From positions 368,307 through 432,306 of the forward strand of contig NZ_JMLP01000005.1 in assembly GCF_000686805.1 (NCBI RefSeq): DNA of 64,000 nucleotides. The letters are read 5' to 3'. Origin of the DNA: Bacillus sp. UNC41MFS5. GTDB taxonomy: Bacteria; Bacillota; Bacilli; Bacillales_B; DSM-18226. A program made the translations under genes and the position numbers. Below are positions 38,411 to 48,023 of the stretch, in pieces. The notes below the pieces were generated by a model. The model ran no database searches and was not told where the DNA came from. It worked only from the letters and a program-made list of their open reading frames with translations. How positions within the stretch are numbered: the stretch's first letter is position 1; every line of letters begins with the position of its first letter.

Positions 38411-39538
38411 ATGAGTAAACGGGATTACTATGAAGTACTAGGGCTTAGTAAAAGTGCTTCAAAGGATGAAATAAAAAAAGCCTATCGAAAGCTATCAAAA
38501 CAATATCATCCAGATATAAATAAAGCAGCAGATGCGGCAGATAAATTTAAAGAAATAACAGAAGCATATGAAGTATTAAGCGATGATCAGAAAAAGGCCC
38601 ATTATGATCAATTCGGCCATACAGATCCAAACCAAGGCTTTGGCGGTAGCGATTTTGGCGGCGGCTTTGGAGGATTTGAAGATATCTTTAATACTTTCTT
38701 TGGCGGCGGTGGAGGCGGAAGAAGACGTGATCCAAACGCACCAAGACAAGGAGCAGATCTTCAATACACGATGACGGTTTCTTTTGAAGAAGCAGCCTTT
38801 GGGAAAGAAACAGATATTGAAATTCCGCGCGAAGAAACTTGTGGAACATGCAGTGGTTCTGGTGCAAAACCTGGAACGAAACCAGAAACATGCCAGCACT
38901 GTCATGGAACAGGTCAGTTAAATGTAGAGCAAAATACTCCATTTGGAAGAATCGTCAATCGACGTACCTGCAATCACTGTAATGGGACTGGGAAAGAAAT
39001 TAAACATAAATGTTCTACTTGCGATGGAAAAGGAAAAGTACAAAAACGCAAGAAAATTCATGTTAAAATCCCTGCGGGCATTGATGATGGTCAACAACTC
39101 CGCATGACAGGACAGGGAGAAGCAGGAATTAACGGTGGACCTCCAGGAGATCTTTATGTTGTATTCCATGTAAGGCAACATGAGTTTTTTGAAAGAGATG
39201 GCGATGATATTTATTGTGAAATGCCGATCACTTTCGTTCAAGCATCATTAGGTGATGAGATTGAAGTACCTACCTTACACGGGAAAGTGAAACTGAAAAT
39301 TCCTGCAGGTACACAAACGGGGAAAAAATTCCGTTTAAAAGGAAAAGGTGTTCCTAACGTTCGAGGATACGGTGTTGGCGATCAATATATTATTGTTCGG
39401 ATTATTACCCCAACAAAGTTATCGGATAAACAGAAGCAGCTTTTAAAGGAATTCGCAGAGCTTAGTGGCTCTTCTCCAATTGGTGAACACGAAGAAAGTT
39501 TTTTCTCAAAAGTAAAACGTGCCTTTAAAAGCGAGTAA
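38411..39538 (+). CDS. dnaJ: Co-chaperone DnaJ
   Basis: DnaJ delivers substrates to DnaK and stimulates its ATPase. The 375-residue protein has the J domain with HPD (about 33-35), the Gly/Phe-rich linker (residues about 76-105), and four CxxCxGxG zinc repeats ([32 protein letters not shown], about 147-205). Two beta-sandwich substrate domains complete it. GGGAGTG precedes ATG. Confidence 0.98.
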   Translation: MSKRDYYEVLGLSKSASKDEIKKAYRKLSKQYHPDINKAADAADKFKEITEAYEVLSDDQKKAHYDQFGHTDPNQGFGGSDFGGGFGGFEDIFNTFFGGGGGGRRRDPNAPRQGADLQYTMTVSFEEAAFGKETDIEIPREETCGTCSGSGAKPGTKPETCQHCHGTGQLNVEQNTPFGRIVNRRTCNHCNGTGKEIKHKCSTCDGKGKVQKRKKIHVKIPAGIDDGQQLRMTGQGEAGINGGPPGDLYVVFHVRQHEFFERDGDDIYCEMPITFVQASLGDEIEVPTLHGKVKLKIPAGTQTGKKFRLKGKGVPNVRGYGVGDQYIIVRIITPTKLSDKQKQLLKEFAELSGSSPIGEHEESFFSKVKRAFKSE

Positions 39539-39556
39539 GGATTGGAGTTGGTAGAT

Positions 39557-40498
39557 GTGAAATGGTCTGAAATCAGTATTCACACAACAAATGAGGCGAT
39601 TGAACCTATTTCTCATATTTTGCACGAAGCTGGGGCGAGTGGCGTAGTCATTGAAGATCCATTTGAACTGACGAAAGAAAGACAAGATCAATTTGGAGAA
39701 ATCTATCAACTCAATCCCGATGATTATCCAGATGAAGGTGTGATTTTAAAGGCGTACCTTCCGGTTAATAGCTTTTTAGGTGAAACGGTGGATGCAATTA
39801 AAGAATCCATTAATAATTTGATTATTCATAATATCGATATCGGTAAAAATAAAGTGACAATAAGTGAAGTAAATGAAGAAGAATGGGCAACAGCATGGAA
39901 AAAATATTATCATCCTGTGAAAATTTCTGAAAAATTTACAATAGTACCGACTTGGGAGATTTATACTCCGGTCAGCAGTGATGAATTAATAATTGAATTA
40001 GATCCAGGAATGGCGTTTGGAACTGGAACACACCCGACTACTGTCTTGTGTATTCAGGCTCTTGAAAGAACTGTTCGTCCTGGTGACCGGGTTATCGATG
40101 TTGGAACAGGTTCGGGGGTATTAAGCATTGCAGCAGCTATGCTAGGTGCCGAAGATGTTCGTGCATTTGATCTTGATGAAGTAGCAGTAACAACAGCAAG
40201 AGTGAATATTAAACTTAATAAAGTAAGTGATCGAGCAGTTACTGCCCAAAATAATCTACTAGATGGTGTAGAGGAAAATTCTGCTGATGTTGTTGTAGCT
40301 AATATTTTGGCCGAGGTTATTTTACGGTTTACTGATGATGCTGCAAGAGTTGTCAAACCTGGCGGATCATTCATTGCCTCTGGAATCATCCAGCAGAAAA
40401 AAGATCAAGTCAAAGATGCGTTAGTTGCTGTTGGCTTTGAGATATCCGAAACAATTTTGATGGAAGATTGGGTTGCTATTGTTGCCAAACGGATATAA
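39557..40498 (+). CDS. prmA: Ribosomal protein L11 methyltransferase
   Basis: PrmA trimethylates L11. The 313-residue protein has an N-terminal targeting domain ([34 protein letters not shown]) and a Rossmann methyltransferase domain with [14 protein letters not shown] and [18 protein letters not shown] (about 180-200). GTG 39557 aligns with the B. subtilis start (MKWSEL). The upstream in-frame TTG at 39542 is part of the region carrying GGAG. It lies 18 nt after dnaJ and is part of the heptacistronic heat-shock operon in B. subtilis. Confidence 0.95.
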   Translation: MKWSEISIHTTNEAIEPISHILHEAGASGVVIEDPFELTKERQDQFGEIYQLNPDDYPDEGVILKAYLPVNSFLGETVDAIKESINNLIIHNIDIGKNKVTISEVNEEEWATAWKKYYHPVKISEKFTIVPTWEIYTPVSSDELIIELDPGMAFGTGTHPTTVLCIQALERTVRPGDRVIDVGTGSGVLSIAAAMLGAEDVRAFDLDEVAVTTARVNIKLNKVSDRAVTAQNNLLDGVEENSADVVVANILAEVILRFTDDAARVVKPGGSFIASGIIQQKKDQVKDALVAVGFEISETILMEDWVAIVAKRI

Positions 40499-40509
40499 TG
40501 GTTGAATAA

Positions 40510-40535
40510 GAGGGGTAACATACCCCTTTTTTTCG
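40510..40535 (+). terminator. Terminator after prmA
   Basis: AGGGGTA pairs with TACCCCT around ACA, then TTTTTTT. Confidence 0.88.
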
Positions 40536-40605
40536 TGCCATGCTTTTAGAACAGACTTTTCTTTAGTAAAATTAAGTGTAAATGGTTTAGAGAGGGTGCA
40601 AAAGT

Positions 40606-41355
40606 GTGCAACGATACTTTGTTAAACAACGAGCAAATGACAGGAGCTTTTTGATTGATGATGAAGACCGCCATCATATCGTAAAAGTTATGCGCATGCA
40701 AATTGGTGACCAAATTATTTGCGTTAATCTAGAAGGGAAGCAAGCAGTATGTGCTCTTGCAGAAATTACCGATACAAGTGTTGTTGCAGACGTTGTACAA
40801 TGGATAGATGAGGTTTCCGAACTGCCCATTACAATTACGATTGCAAGTGGGCTGCCTAAAGGGGACAAGTTGGAATGGATTATCCAAAAAGGAACAGAAC
40901 TAGGTGCGCATCAATTCCTTCCATTTTCAGCAGCTCGTTCAGTCGTTAAATGGGATGAAAAAAAAGCAGCGAAAAAAGTAGACAGATGGCAAAAGATTGC
41001 AAAAGAAGCTGCGGAGCAATCCCATCGTGCCTTTTTACCAGATGTCATGAGTGCAATTAGCTTTAAAGATTTGCTATTAAAAAGCAAAGATTTTCATTAT
41101 AAATTAGTTGCCTTTGAGGAAGAGAGTAGAAATGGGGAAACTTCCGTTTTTGCTGATACGCTTAAAAAAATCAATAAGGGCGAAACACTCCTTATCGTTT
41201 TTGGCCCAGAAGGCGGCTTAACTGATGAAGAAGTTAAGCAATTAAAGGATCATGAATTTGCAGTTTGTGGGTTAGGTCCGAGAATATTACGTACCGAAAC
41301 AGCCCCTTTATATGCACTATCAGCAATTTCCTATCATTTTGAATTAATGAGGTGA
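40606..41355 (+). CDS. rsmE: 16S rRNA (uracil(1498)-N(3))-methyltransferase
   Basis: RsmE methylates U1498 of 16S rRNA. The 249-residue SPOUT enzyme has a PUA-like N-terminal domain (MQRYFVKQRAN, DRHHIVKVMRMQIGD) and the SPOUT knot with GPEGGLTDEEV (about 203) and LGPRILRTETAPLYAL (about 225). GTG start after AGAGGGTG. mtaB follows by 6 nt, so the pair is probably coupled. Confidence 0.95.
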   Translation: MQRYFVKQRANDRSFLIDDEDRHHIVKVMRMQIGDQIICVNLEGKQAVCALAEITDTSVVADVVQWIDEVSELPITITIASGLPKGDKLEWIIQKGTELGAHQFLPFSAARSVVKWDEKKAAKKVDRWQKIAKEAAEQSHRAFLPDVMSAISFKDLLLKSKDFHYKLVAFEEESRNGETSVFADTLKKINKGETLLIVFGPEGGLTDEEVKQLKDHEFAVCGLGPRILRTETAPLYALSAISYHFELMR

Positions 41356-41361
41356 AAAATA

Positions 41362-42729
41362 ATGGCAACAGTTGCGTTTCATACTTTAGGTTGTAAAGTA
41401 AATCATTATGAAACTGAAGCTATTTGGCAGTTATTCAAACAAGAAGGTTACGAACGGGTTGATTTTGAATCAATTTCGGACGTCTATATTATCAATACAT
41501 GTACAGTAACAAATACAGGCGACAAAAAAAGCCGTCAAGTCATTCGTCGTGCCGTTAGGAAAAATCCTGATGCGGTTATTTGTGTAACAGGATGTTACGC
41601 GCAAACATCCCCTGCAGAAATTATGGCTATTCCAGGTGTTGATGTTGTTGTGGGAACACAGGACCGGATAAAAATGCTTGAATATATTGAGCAATATAAG
41701 CTTGAGCGTCAGCCAATTAATGGGGTTGGCAATATCATGAAAAGCCGCGTCTATGAAGAACTAGATGTTCCCTCCTTTACAGACAGGACTCGCGCTTCTT
41801 TAAAAATCCAAGAAGGCTGTAACAATTTCTGTACGTTCTGTATTATTCCTTGGGCCCGTGGCTTAATGAGATCACGTGATCCGAAGGAAGTAATTCGGCA
41901 AGCTCAGCAATTAGTTGATGCAGGTTATCAGGAAATTGTTCTTACAGGTATTCACACAGGCGGATATGGGGAAGACATGAAGGATTACAATCTTGCCCAA
42001 TTACTTCGTGATTTGGAAGCAGTAAAAGGACTAAAGCGCCTGCGCATATCATCCATAGAAGCAAGTCAGATTACTGATGAAGTTATTGAAGTGATTAAAC
42101 ATTCTCCTATTGTGGTCCGACATTTGCATATTCCGTTACAATCAGGGTCGAATTCTGTCTTAAAAAGAATGCGCCGTAAATATACAATGGAGTTCTTTGG
42201 AGAAAGATTAGACCGACTAAAAGAAGTTCTTCCAGGCCTTGCTGTCACGTCGGACGTCATTGTCGGTTTCCCAGGTGAAACTGAGGGAGAGTTTATGGAA
42301 ACGTATAATTTTATTAACGAACATAAGTTTTCTGAGCTTCATGTGTTCCCTTATTCTAAACGGACAGGAACACCCGCTGCGCGGATGGAAGACCAAGTAG
42401 ATGAAGAAATTAAAAATGAACGAGTTCATCGTCTCATCACGCTTTCCGATCAATTGGCAAAAGAATATGCTTCAAGATTTGAGGGTGAAGTCCTAGAAGT
42501 GATTCCTGAAGAGGTATCAGCAGAAGAAGCCAATTCGGGTTATCTAATCGGATACACTGATAATTACATGAAAGTTATTTTCTCGGCACCAGAGGATATG
42601 ATTGGTAAAATTGTTAAAGTCAAAATTAACCAAGCCGGATACCCATACAATCGTGGGCAATTTGTTAAGGTTGTTGAGGATTCTATATCCAAGACAGAAT
42701 TGTTTATTGAAGAAGAAGCTGCCATTTAA
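41362..42729 (+). CDS. mtaB: tRNA t6A37 methylthiotransferase MtaB
   Basis: MtaB converts t6A37 to ms2t6A37 in ANN-decoding tRNAs. The 455-residue radical SAM protein carries the N-terminal cluster domain (TLGCKVNHYETEA, NTCTVTNTGDKKSR, VTGCYAQ), the radical SAM motif CNNFCTFC (about 151-158) and a C-terminal TRAM domain. Its start (VAFHTLGCKVNHYE) distinguishes it from MiaB. Same order as yqeU-yqeV in B. subtilis. The terminator overlaps its stop. Confidence 0.96.
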   Translation: MATVAFHTLGCKVNHYETEAIWQLFKQEGYERVDFESISDVYIINTCTVTNTGDKKSRQVIRRAVRKNPDAVICVTGCYAQTSPAEIMAIPGVDVVVGTQDRIKMLEYIEQYKLERQPINGVGNIMKSRVYEELDVPSFTDRTRASLKIQEGCNNFCTFCIIPWARGLMRSRDPKEVIRQAQQLVDAGYQEIVLTGIHTGGYGEDMKDYNLAQLLRDLEAVKGLKRLRISSIEASQITDEVIEVIKHSPIVVRHLHIPLQSGSNSVLKRMRRKYTMEFFGERLDRLKEVLPGLAVTSDVIVGFPGETEGEFMETYNFINEHKFSELHVFPYSKRTGTPAARMEDQVDEEIKNERVHRLITLSDQLAKEYASRFEGEVLEVIPEEVSAEEANSGYLIGYTDNYMKVIFSAPEDMIGKIVKVKINQAGYPYNRGQFVKVVEDSISKTELFIEEEAAI

Positions 42730-42753
42730 GGACCATTTAGGTCCTTTTTTTTT
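42728..42753 (+). terminator. Terminator after mtaB
   Basis: AAGGACC pairs with GGTCCTT around ATTTA, followed by T7. It starts within the mtaB stop codon. Confidence 0.9.
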
Positions 42754-42851
42754 ATGGTGTTTAGGTTAAACTATTGACAGCAGCAAATTACTTTCAGATT
42801 CACTCAGTTCTTTTTTGAAAATACGAATGGAAAATCGAAGGGAGTATGTTC

Positions 42852-43526
42852 ATGTCTACTACAAATATTGCTGCAATGATTGATCATACCCTACTTAAGC
42901 CCGAAGCGACAAAACAGCAAATTGAAGCCCTCTGCCACGAGGCAAAGGAATATAAATTTGCTTCGGTTTGCGTAAACCCAACATGGGTAAGTACCGCAAA
43001 GGAATTGTTGCAAGGCAGTGGAGTGATGGTTTGTACCGTAATTGGATTTCCATTAGGGGCGACTACTTCTGAAACAAAAGCATTTGAAACTAAGAACGCT
43101 ATTGAGCATGGTGCAGAAGAAGTGGATATGGTCATTAATATTGGAGCCCTAAAAGATCATAACGATGAATTAGTGGAAAATGATATCCGAGCAGTTGTTG
43201 AGGCTGCAAAGGGTAAGGCACATACAAAGGTGATTATTGAAAATAGTCTGTTATCCAAAGAAGAAAAAATTCGTGCCTGTGAGCTAGCCTTGAAGGCTGG
43301 TGCAGATTTTGTTAAAACTTCCACAGGATTCTCTACAGGTGGAGCCACACCTGAGGACATTGCCTTAATGAGGAAAACAGTCGGTCCGGACATGGGTGTA
43401 AAAGCATCCGGTGGAGTTAGAAGTACAGAAGATGTCCAAAAAATGATTGAGGCCGGCGCAACTAGAATCGGGGCAAGTTCTAGTATCGCGATCGTTAATG
43501 GTCTTACAGTCACATCAAATTATTAA
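42852..43526 (+). CDS. deoC: Deoxyribose-phosphate aldolase
   Basis: DeoC splits 2-deoxyribose-5-phosphate into acetaldehyde and glyceraldehyde-3-phosphate in deoxynucleoside catabolism. The 224-residue TIM barrel has the Schiff-base lysine in [14 protein letters not shown] (about 153) and GVKASGGVR (about 182). ATG 42852 is chosen because GGGAG is 7 nt upstream; ATG 42846 overlaps it. In B. subtilis deoC lies in dra-nupC-pdp, so this location between mtaB and yqeW is a different context. It is followed by a repeat array. Confidence 0.95.
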   Translation: MSTTNIAAMIDHTLLKPEATKQQIEALCHEAKEYKFASVCVNPTWVSTAKELLQGSGVMVCTVIGFPLGATTSETKAFETKNAIEHGAEEVDMVINIGALKDHNDELVENDIRAVVEAAKGKAHTKVIIENSLLSKEEKIRACELALKAGADFVKTSTGFSTGGATPEDIALMRKTVGPDMGVKASGGVRSTEDVQKMIEAGATRIGASSSIAIVNGLTVTSNY

Positions 43527-43550
43527 ATATTGCGAGTGAATGAGAAAAAA

Positions 43551-43833
43551 AGCATAGAGCGGGCACTGTGAGAAGTCCACAGTGCCCGGTAATAAGAAAA
43601 AATACATAGAGCGGGCACTATGAGAAGTTCACAGTGCCCGTGAATAAGAAAAAATACATAGAGCGGGCACTATGAGAAGTTCACAGTGCCCGTGAATAAG
43701 AAAAAATACATAGAGCGGGCACTGTGAGAAGTCCACAGTGCCCGGTAATAAGAAAAAAAGCATAGAGCGGGCACTGTGAGAAGTCCACTGTGAGAAGTCC
43801 ACTGTGAGAAGTCCACTGTGAGAAGTCCACAGT
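43551..43833. repeat. Tandem array of 52-bp inverted-repeat units with nested 14-bp expansion
   Basis: Five head-to-tail units (the shared CATAGAGCGGGCACT begins at 43553, 43605, 43657, 43709 and 43761) have an exact 52-bp period. Each contains GGGCACTGTG-AGAAGTC-CACAGTGCCC or a variant with an A/C mismatch, and units are joined by AATAAGAAAAAA. In the fifth unit the segment CTGTGAGAAGTCCA is repeated four times (14-bp period). The array occupies the convergent gap between deoC and yqeW. No gene in it is supported; long minus-strand frames are repeat translation. Confidence 0.95.
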
Positions 43834-43870
43834 TCCCATTGAGCTAGAAAAAGGTCTAGAATGGGAACTA
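43832..43870. repeat. Distinct hairpin at the end of the repeat array
   Basis: AGTTCCCATT ... TAGA pairs with TCTA ... AATGGGAACT with short asymmetric internal bulges. The sequence is a diverged relative of the array hairpin (GGGAACT for GGGCACT) and may terminate yqeW on the minus strand. Confidence 0.65.
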
Positions 43871-43906
43871 TTAAAAGTACATAATCCTTCATTCCTACCC
43901 TCATTA

Positions 43907-44848
43907 TCATGTTAATGGTCTTTTGGGTGGTTTATCATGTAAGAATAAAATCATCTTTCCAAATCTCGTTGCAAAAGGTAAGACAATTATCGATGTCACT
44001 ACATTAAAAATGACACTGATATGTGCTAATTGTACATTTTTTGTATCTGCAAGAAGTGAAGCATTTTCAGTAAGTGTTGGGATTAGTGGGATAAAAAGCA
44101 AAACCCCAAATACATTGAGCCAAACATGCGCAAATGCAGCTAATCTCGATTCCTTGCCGCCTCCAATCGAAGCAATAAGAGCGGTGATGCATGTACCAAT
44201 ATTCGCACCAAGGACAATAGCTATACCTGCATCAAGCTGCAAAAGACCAGTTAATAAAAAACTCATTGCAATTCCTGTCATCGCTGTACTTGATTGAATA
44301 ATAGCTGTAATAATTGTACCAGTTAACAGGCTTAAAAGAATATGATCATTAATTGAAAGGATAAAATTATTGATAAAATTCATTGATGTTAATGGTACAG
44401 CAAGCATCTCGAAACCTTTCATAGATGCAAAAACAGAAGAGATACCAAATAGCAGCATCCCGATACTTCTCGCTTTTTTATTTTTAAATAAAATAAGCAA
44501 TGCGCCACAAATGGCGAGAGGAACGAGGACTTTATCAATATTAAATGTAATTAATTCTGTTTTAAAGGTAGTTCCAATATTTGTGCCGAGAATAATCCCA
44601 ATTGACTGAGGGAAGGTCATTATTCTTGCTGAAATTAACCCAATTGTAATTACCATTACGGCGGTACTGCTTTGTAAAAGTGCAGTAATAAATGTCCCTG
44701 TCAGCATTCCTTTTAAGGGAGTACTAGTCAGTTTTATCAGCCAACCCTTTAATTTATTTGCAGATAAATTAAACAGTGCAAATCTAATAATGGTCATCCC
44801 AAAGATAAATAATAAAATGCAAAGAACAAATAATAATATGTATAGCAT
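43907..44848 (-). CDS. yqeW: Na+/Pi-cotransporter family protein YqeW
   Basis: The 313-residue membrane protein has two inverted copies of the Na/Pi cotransporter repeat, each with a QSSTA motif (TALLQSSTAVMVITIG near 47; TAIIQSSTAMTGIAMS near 196) and GTNIGT/GANIGT loops. It likely imports phosphate or another anion with sodium. ATG 44848 follows GAGGGGGG; the upstream start in the same frame has no site. The position between mtaB and rpsU is as in B. subtilis, but deoC and the repeat array are inserted on one side. Confidence 0.9.
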   Translation of the reverse strand: MLYILLFVLCILLFIFGMTIIRFALFNLSANKLKGWLIKLTSTPLKGMLTGTFITALLQSSTAVMVITIGLISARIMTFPQSIGIILGTNIGTTFKTELITFNIDKVLVPLAICGALLILFKNKKARSIGMLLFGISSVFASMKGFEMLAVPLTSMNFINNFILSINDHILLSLLTGTIITAIIQSSTAMTGIAMSFLLTGLLQLDAGIAIVLGANIGTCITALIASIGGGKESRLAAFAHVWLNVFGVLLFIPLIPTLTENASLLADTKNVQLAHISVIFNVVTSIIVLPFATRFGKMILFLHDKPPKRPLT

Positions 44849-44980
44849 TATATTGGCCCCCCTCGCTTCATTGTATGGTAGTACCAAGAGGGACATGCCA
44901 CTTTTTAAGGGGATATTTAGACTAGCTTTCGTTTATTTGAATAAAAAAAAAAAAGCTTGTTTTATCAGTGCGAATTTCAG

Positions 44981-45009
44981 TTGACCTTGTATCAAGGTTA
45001 TATTATAAT
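44981..45009 (+). promoter_or_regulatory. Sigma-A promoter of rpsU with a dyad in the spacer
   Basis: TTGACC (44981-44986), 17-nt spacer, TATAAT (45004-45009). ACCTTG-TAT-CAAGGT (44984-44998), a perfect inverted repeat, occupies the spacer. Confidence 0.8.
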
Positions 45010-45064
45010 TGCAAGGTACATGGATTGAATGTAAGTGTGTTGTGTTCGGAGGGAGGGAAAGAGA

Positions 45065-45238
45065 ATGTCTAAAACTGTTGTTCGTAAAAACGAATCGCTT
45101 GAAGATGCTCTTCGTCGCTTCAAACGTACGGTATCTAAATCTGGTACTATACAAGAAGCTAGAAAGCGCGAATTCTATGAAAAGCCTAGTGTAAAACGCA
45201 AGAAGAAGTCTGAGGCTGCTAGAAAACGTAAGTTCTAA
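45065..45238 (+). CDS. rpsU: 30S ribosomal protein S21
   Basis: The 57-residue, strongly basic protein ([27 protein letters not shown]..., ending [12 protein letters not shown]) is bS21, a late-joining 30S protein. ATG 45065 follows GGAGGGAAAGAG; the upstream frame from 45035 has no site. It leads yqeY by 15 nt, as in B. subtilis. Confidence 0.97.
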   Translation: MSKTVVRKNESLEDALRRFKRTVSKSGTIQEARKREFYEKPSVKRKKKSEAARKRKF

Positions 45239-45253
45239 GAGAGGGTGTATGTA

Positions 45254-45700
45254 ATGAGTCTTCTCGAGCGTTTAAATAATGATATGAAGCAAGCGATGAA
45301 AAATAAGGAAAAAGACAAACTCTCAGTCATTCGGATGGTTAAAGCTTCATTGCAAAATGAAGCTATTAAGCTCGGTACGAAAGAGCTTGCCGAAGATGTT
45401 GAGTTAACGGTCCTTTCTCGCGAAGTAAAACAACGCAAAGACTCCCTCCATGAATTTGGTAAAGCTGGTCGTGAAGACCTAGTTGATAAGTTGCGCACGG
45501 AGTTGGCTATTGTTGAATTATATATGCCAAAACAGCTTTCTGAAGAGGAACTGGCAGAGGTCGTTAAAGAAACGATTTCTGAAGTCGGCGCAAAATCAAA
45601 AGCAGAAATGGGAAAAGTGATGTCTGCAATTATGCCTAAAGTAAAGGGTAAAGCAGATGGGGCACTTGTAAATAAACTTGTACAACAACACCTTTCATAG
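45254..45700 (+). CDS. yqeY: YqeY/GatB-like domain protein
   Basis: The 148-residue helical protein ([41 protein letters not shown]) has the domain found at the C-terminus of GatB amidotransferase subunits, which contacts tRNA. ATG 45254 (B. subtilis length) is preferred to GTG 45245, because GAGAGGGTG lies just upstream of it. It is co-transcribed with rpsU; function as a stand-alone protein is unknown. Confidence 0.93.
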   Translation: MSLLERLNNDMKQAMKNKEKDKLSVIRMVKASLQNEAIKLGTKELAEDVELTVLSREVKQRKDSLHEFGKAGREDLVDKLRTELAIVELYMPKQLSEEELAEVVKETISEVGAKSKAEMGKVMSAIMPKVKGKADGALVNKLVQQHLS

Positions 45701-45711
45701 TATTCTGACAT

Positions 45712-45746
45712 AAAGACTGCAGGTCTCTGGCCTGCAGTCTTTTTAA
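45712..45746 (+). terminator. Terminator after yqeY
   Basis: AAAGACTGCAGG pairs with CCTGCAGTCTTT around a 7-nt loop, then TTT. Confidence 0.92.
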
Positions 45747-45822
45747 TTTTAATAATGAAACTTAATTTATCTACATACGTAATAAGTATAGTCGAGACTT
45801 AAGAAAGAAAGGGGGCTCTCGA

Positions 45823-46458
45823 ATGACGCAATTTCTTACTGACCCGATTGTTGTAACCATCCTTCTGTCGATTGCGGGAATCGGAATTGTACTGGAGCTA
45901 TTTTCAACAAAGTTTGGTGTGGCAGGATTTATCGGTGTGTTAGCGCTCACTTTATTCTTTTATGGCCATTTCCAAGCAGGTCTTGCAGGCTATGGCACCT
46001 TACTATTATTTGTGGCTGGTTTAATCCTTATATTCCTCGAGTTCTTTTTACCTGGAGCTATTGCAGGTACACTAGGGGTCGCTGCATTAATATTAAGTCT
46101 TTTTTTAGCAGGAGAAGATACAATCCAAATTAGCGTATCTATCTTAATAGCTATTTTCTTATCCGTATTAGTTTTCTTTATGATGATTAAGATTTTTAAT
46201 AAAAAACTTGTTCTATTTAATAAAATGGTCCTATTTGATTCAGCTAGGAAAGAAGACGGATATGTCTCCAATATTAACAGGACTGATTTGTTGGGGAAGG
46301 AAGGTTTCGCCCTAACGATATTGAGGCCCGCTGGAACGGTTATTATTGATAATGAACGAGTCGATGTAGTTAGTGAAGGAGGATTTATCGAGCAGAACGC
46401 TCTCGTTAAAGTGATAAAAGTCGAAGGGGCACGTATTGTTGTAAGAGAGTTAAATTAA
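45823..46458 (+). CDS. yqeZ: NfeD-family membrane protein (short form, no protease domain)
   Basis: The 211-residue protein has about four transmembrane helices (residues about 10-125) and a C-terminal OB-fold NfeD domain (LLGKEGFALTILRPAGTVIIDNERVDVVSEGGFIEQ). B. subtilis YqeZ at this place is about twice as long because it carries an N-terminal ClpP/SppA-like serine-protease domain; that part is absent here and no remnant precedes the start. AAAGGGGG lies upstream of ATG. The NfeD-flotillin pair stabilises membrane microdomains. Confidence 0.92.
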   Translation: MTQFLTDPIVVTILLSIAGIGIVLELFSTKFGVAGFIGVLALTLFFYGHFQAGLAGYGTLLLFVAGLILIFLEFFLPGAIAGTLGVAALILSLFLAGEDTIQISVSILIAIFLSVLVFFMMIKIFNKKLVLFNKMVLFDSARKEDGYVSNINRTDLLGKEGFALTILRPAGTVIIDNERVDVVSEGGFIEQNALVKVIKVEGARIVVRELN

Positions 46459-46473
46459 GAAGGGGGTTTAAAT

Positions 46474-47466
46474 ATGTTAGCTAGTAACGGAACGATTTTT
46501 ATTATTGCGGTTGTAGTAGTCGCCTTAATATTATTTGGGATTTTATTATCATTTGTACCGGTCATGTTGTGGATTTCTGCTCTGGCAGCAGGTGTGCGTA
46601 TCAGTATCTTTACATTAGTTGGAATGAGGCTTAGGAGGGTAACGCCAAGCAGGGTGGTTAATCCCCTTATAAAGGCCCATAAAGCGGGTTTAAACGTTAC
46701 CACTAATCAACTGGAGAGCCATTACCTAGCCGGCGGTAATGTTGACAGAGTTGTAAATGCTCTAATTGCGGCACACCGGGCAAATATTGAATTATCCTTT
46801 GAACGTTGTGCTGCTATTGATCTAGCTGGTCGTGATGTTTTAGAAGCGGTTCAGATGAGTGTTAACCCGAAGGTCATTGAGACGCCATTTATCGCTGGTG
46901 TGGCAATGAATGGAATTGAAGTAAAGGCGAAAGCAAGAATTACTGTTCGAGCTAACATCGAACGACTTGTTGGTGGTGCGGGGGAAGAAACAGTTGTTGC
47001 TCGTGTCGGGGAAGGTGTTGTCTCTACCATTGGTTCCTCAGATAGTCATAGCAAGGTTCTTGAGAATCCAGATTTAATTTCCCAAACTGTCCTTTCCAAA
47101 GGCCTAGATGCTGGAACGGCCTTTGAAATCCTCTCCATCGATATTGCGGATGTAGATATCGGTAAAAATATTGGGGCTGAATTACAAACAGAGCAAGCAG
47201 AAGCAGATAAGAAAATTGCTCAAGCGAAAGCAGAAGAGCGCAGGGCGATGGCTGTGGCTCTCGAACAAGAAATGAAAGCAAAGGTTCAAGAGATGAGGGC
47301 TAAGGTTGTAGAATCTGAGGCAGAGGTTCCTCTGGCAATGGCTCAAGCACTTAAATCGGGCAATATAGGTGTAATGGATTATATGAACTATAAAAATATT
47401 TCAGCAGACACTGATATGAGAGGTTCTATCGGTAAGATGACTGGAGACAAAAAAGACGGACAATAA
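46474..47466 (+). CDS. floA: Flotillin-like protein FloA
   Basis: FloA scaffolds functional membrane microdomains. The 330-residue protein has an N-terminal membrane segment (about 8-45), the SPFH/PHB-like domain ([35 protein letters not shown]...) and a Glu/Ala-rich coiled coil ([45 protein letters not shown]). It ends with the FloA-specific [21 protein letters not shown] precedes ATG. It lies 15 nt after nfeD. Confidence 0.97.
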   Translation: MLASNGTIFIIAVVVVALILFGILLSFVPVMLWISALAAGVRISIFTLVGMRLRRVTPSRVVNPLIKAHKAGLNVTTNQLESHYLAGGNVDRVVNALIAAHRANIELSFERCAAIDLAGRDVLEAVQMSVNPKVIETPFIAGVAMNGIEVKAKARITVRANIERLVGGAGEETVVARVGEGVVSTIGSSDSHSKVLENPDLISQTVLSKGLDAGTAFEILSIDIADVDIGKNIGAELQTEQAEADKKIAQAKAEERRAMAVALEQEMKAKVQEMRAKVVESEAEVPLAMAQALKSGNIGVMDYMNYKNISADTDMRGSIGKMTGDKKDGQ

Positions 47467-47498
47467 TCCACTTTGGGATATGAAAGGGGTGGAGATTA

Positions 47499-47936
47499 TT
47501 GGAAAGCATACTATTTATGATTATCATCGGTATTGTTTCTATCGTTTTCCGTAATGCCAAAGGGAAGAAAGGAGCATCTAGAAACAAAACATTTTCAAAG
47601 GAAACTTTTGAGGAAATTCGAACTTTGGTAAAAAAACAACTGGATTTTGAAGAATCCCGAACAAATGGCCCATTAAAATCAAAGAATATTCCAGATATTC
47701 CAAAAGATAATCTTGAAAATAAATACCTTCAACTAAAACAAGGGACTGAGGTCAAACGGATCGGAATGTCCGTTGCCCAACAAAAGACTGATAAAGTAGA
47801 AGTAACTCCTAGACAGGAAGATGGAAGCGACATCTCCCTTAATCCTGATGAAAAAACGCTTATTAACAGTATTGTCTGGGCTGAGATTCTTGGGGAACCA
47901 CGGTCTAAAAAGCCATACCGTCCGAGAAACAGTTAG
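47499..47936 (+). CDS. yqfB: Hypothetical membrane-anchored protein at the yqfB position
   Basis: The 145-residue ORF starts at TTG after AAAGGGGTGGAG. It has one N-terminal helix (ILFMIIIGIVSIVF), a basic segment (RNAKGKKGASRNK), then a hydrophilic remainder ending with INSIVWAEILGEPRSKKPYRPRN. The symbol is by position between floA and yqfC; I did not recognise a domain. Good ribosome-binding site and 32-nt distance from floA suggest co-transcription. Confidence 0.7.
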   Translation: MESILFMIIIGIVSIVFRNAKGKKGASRNKTFSKETFEEIRTLVKKQLDFEESRTNGPLKSKNIPDIPKDNLENKYLQLKQGTEVKRIGMSVAQQKTDKVEVTPRQEDGSDISLNPDEKTLINSIVWAEILGEPRSKKPYRPRNS

Positions 47937-47975
47937 TGGTAAATCAACTTAGTTAATACGAAAAAGGTGTGCTAG

Positions 47976-48023
47976 AACATCCTTTCATTTCATAAATATG
48001 AGATGAAAGGGGGTTCTTTTTTT
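47976..48023 (+). terminator. Terminator upstream of yqfC, containing its ribosome-binding site
   Basis: CCTTTCAT-t-TCAT (47981-47993) pairs with ATGA-g-ATGAAAGG (47998-48010); AAC/GTT extends the stem outside. C and T7 follow and abut the yqfC ATG at 48024. AAAGGGGG (48006-48013), the yqfC ribosome-binding site, lies in the 3' arm. Confidence 0.9.

Noticed and set aside
43551..43870. CRISPR-like array downstream of deoC
   Set aside because: The 52-bp units are contiguous and identical in the linker; there are no unique spacers, no leader and no cas genes.
43629..43910. 93-codon minus-strand ORF across the repeat array
   Set aside because: Its sequence is translation of the repeats (TSHS, TVDFSQ strings), with no ribosome-binding site.
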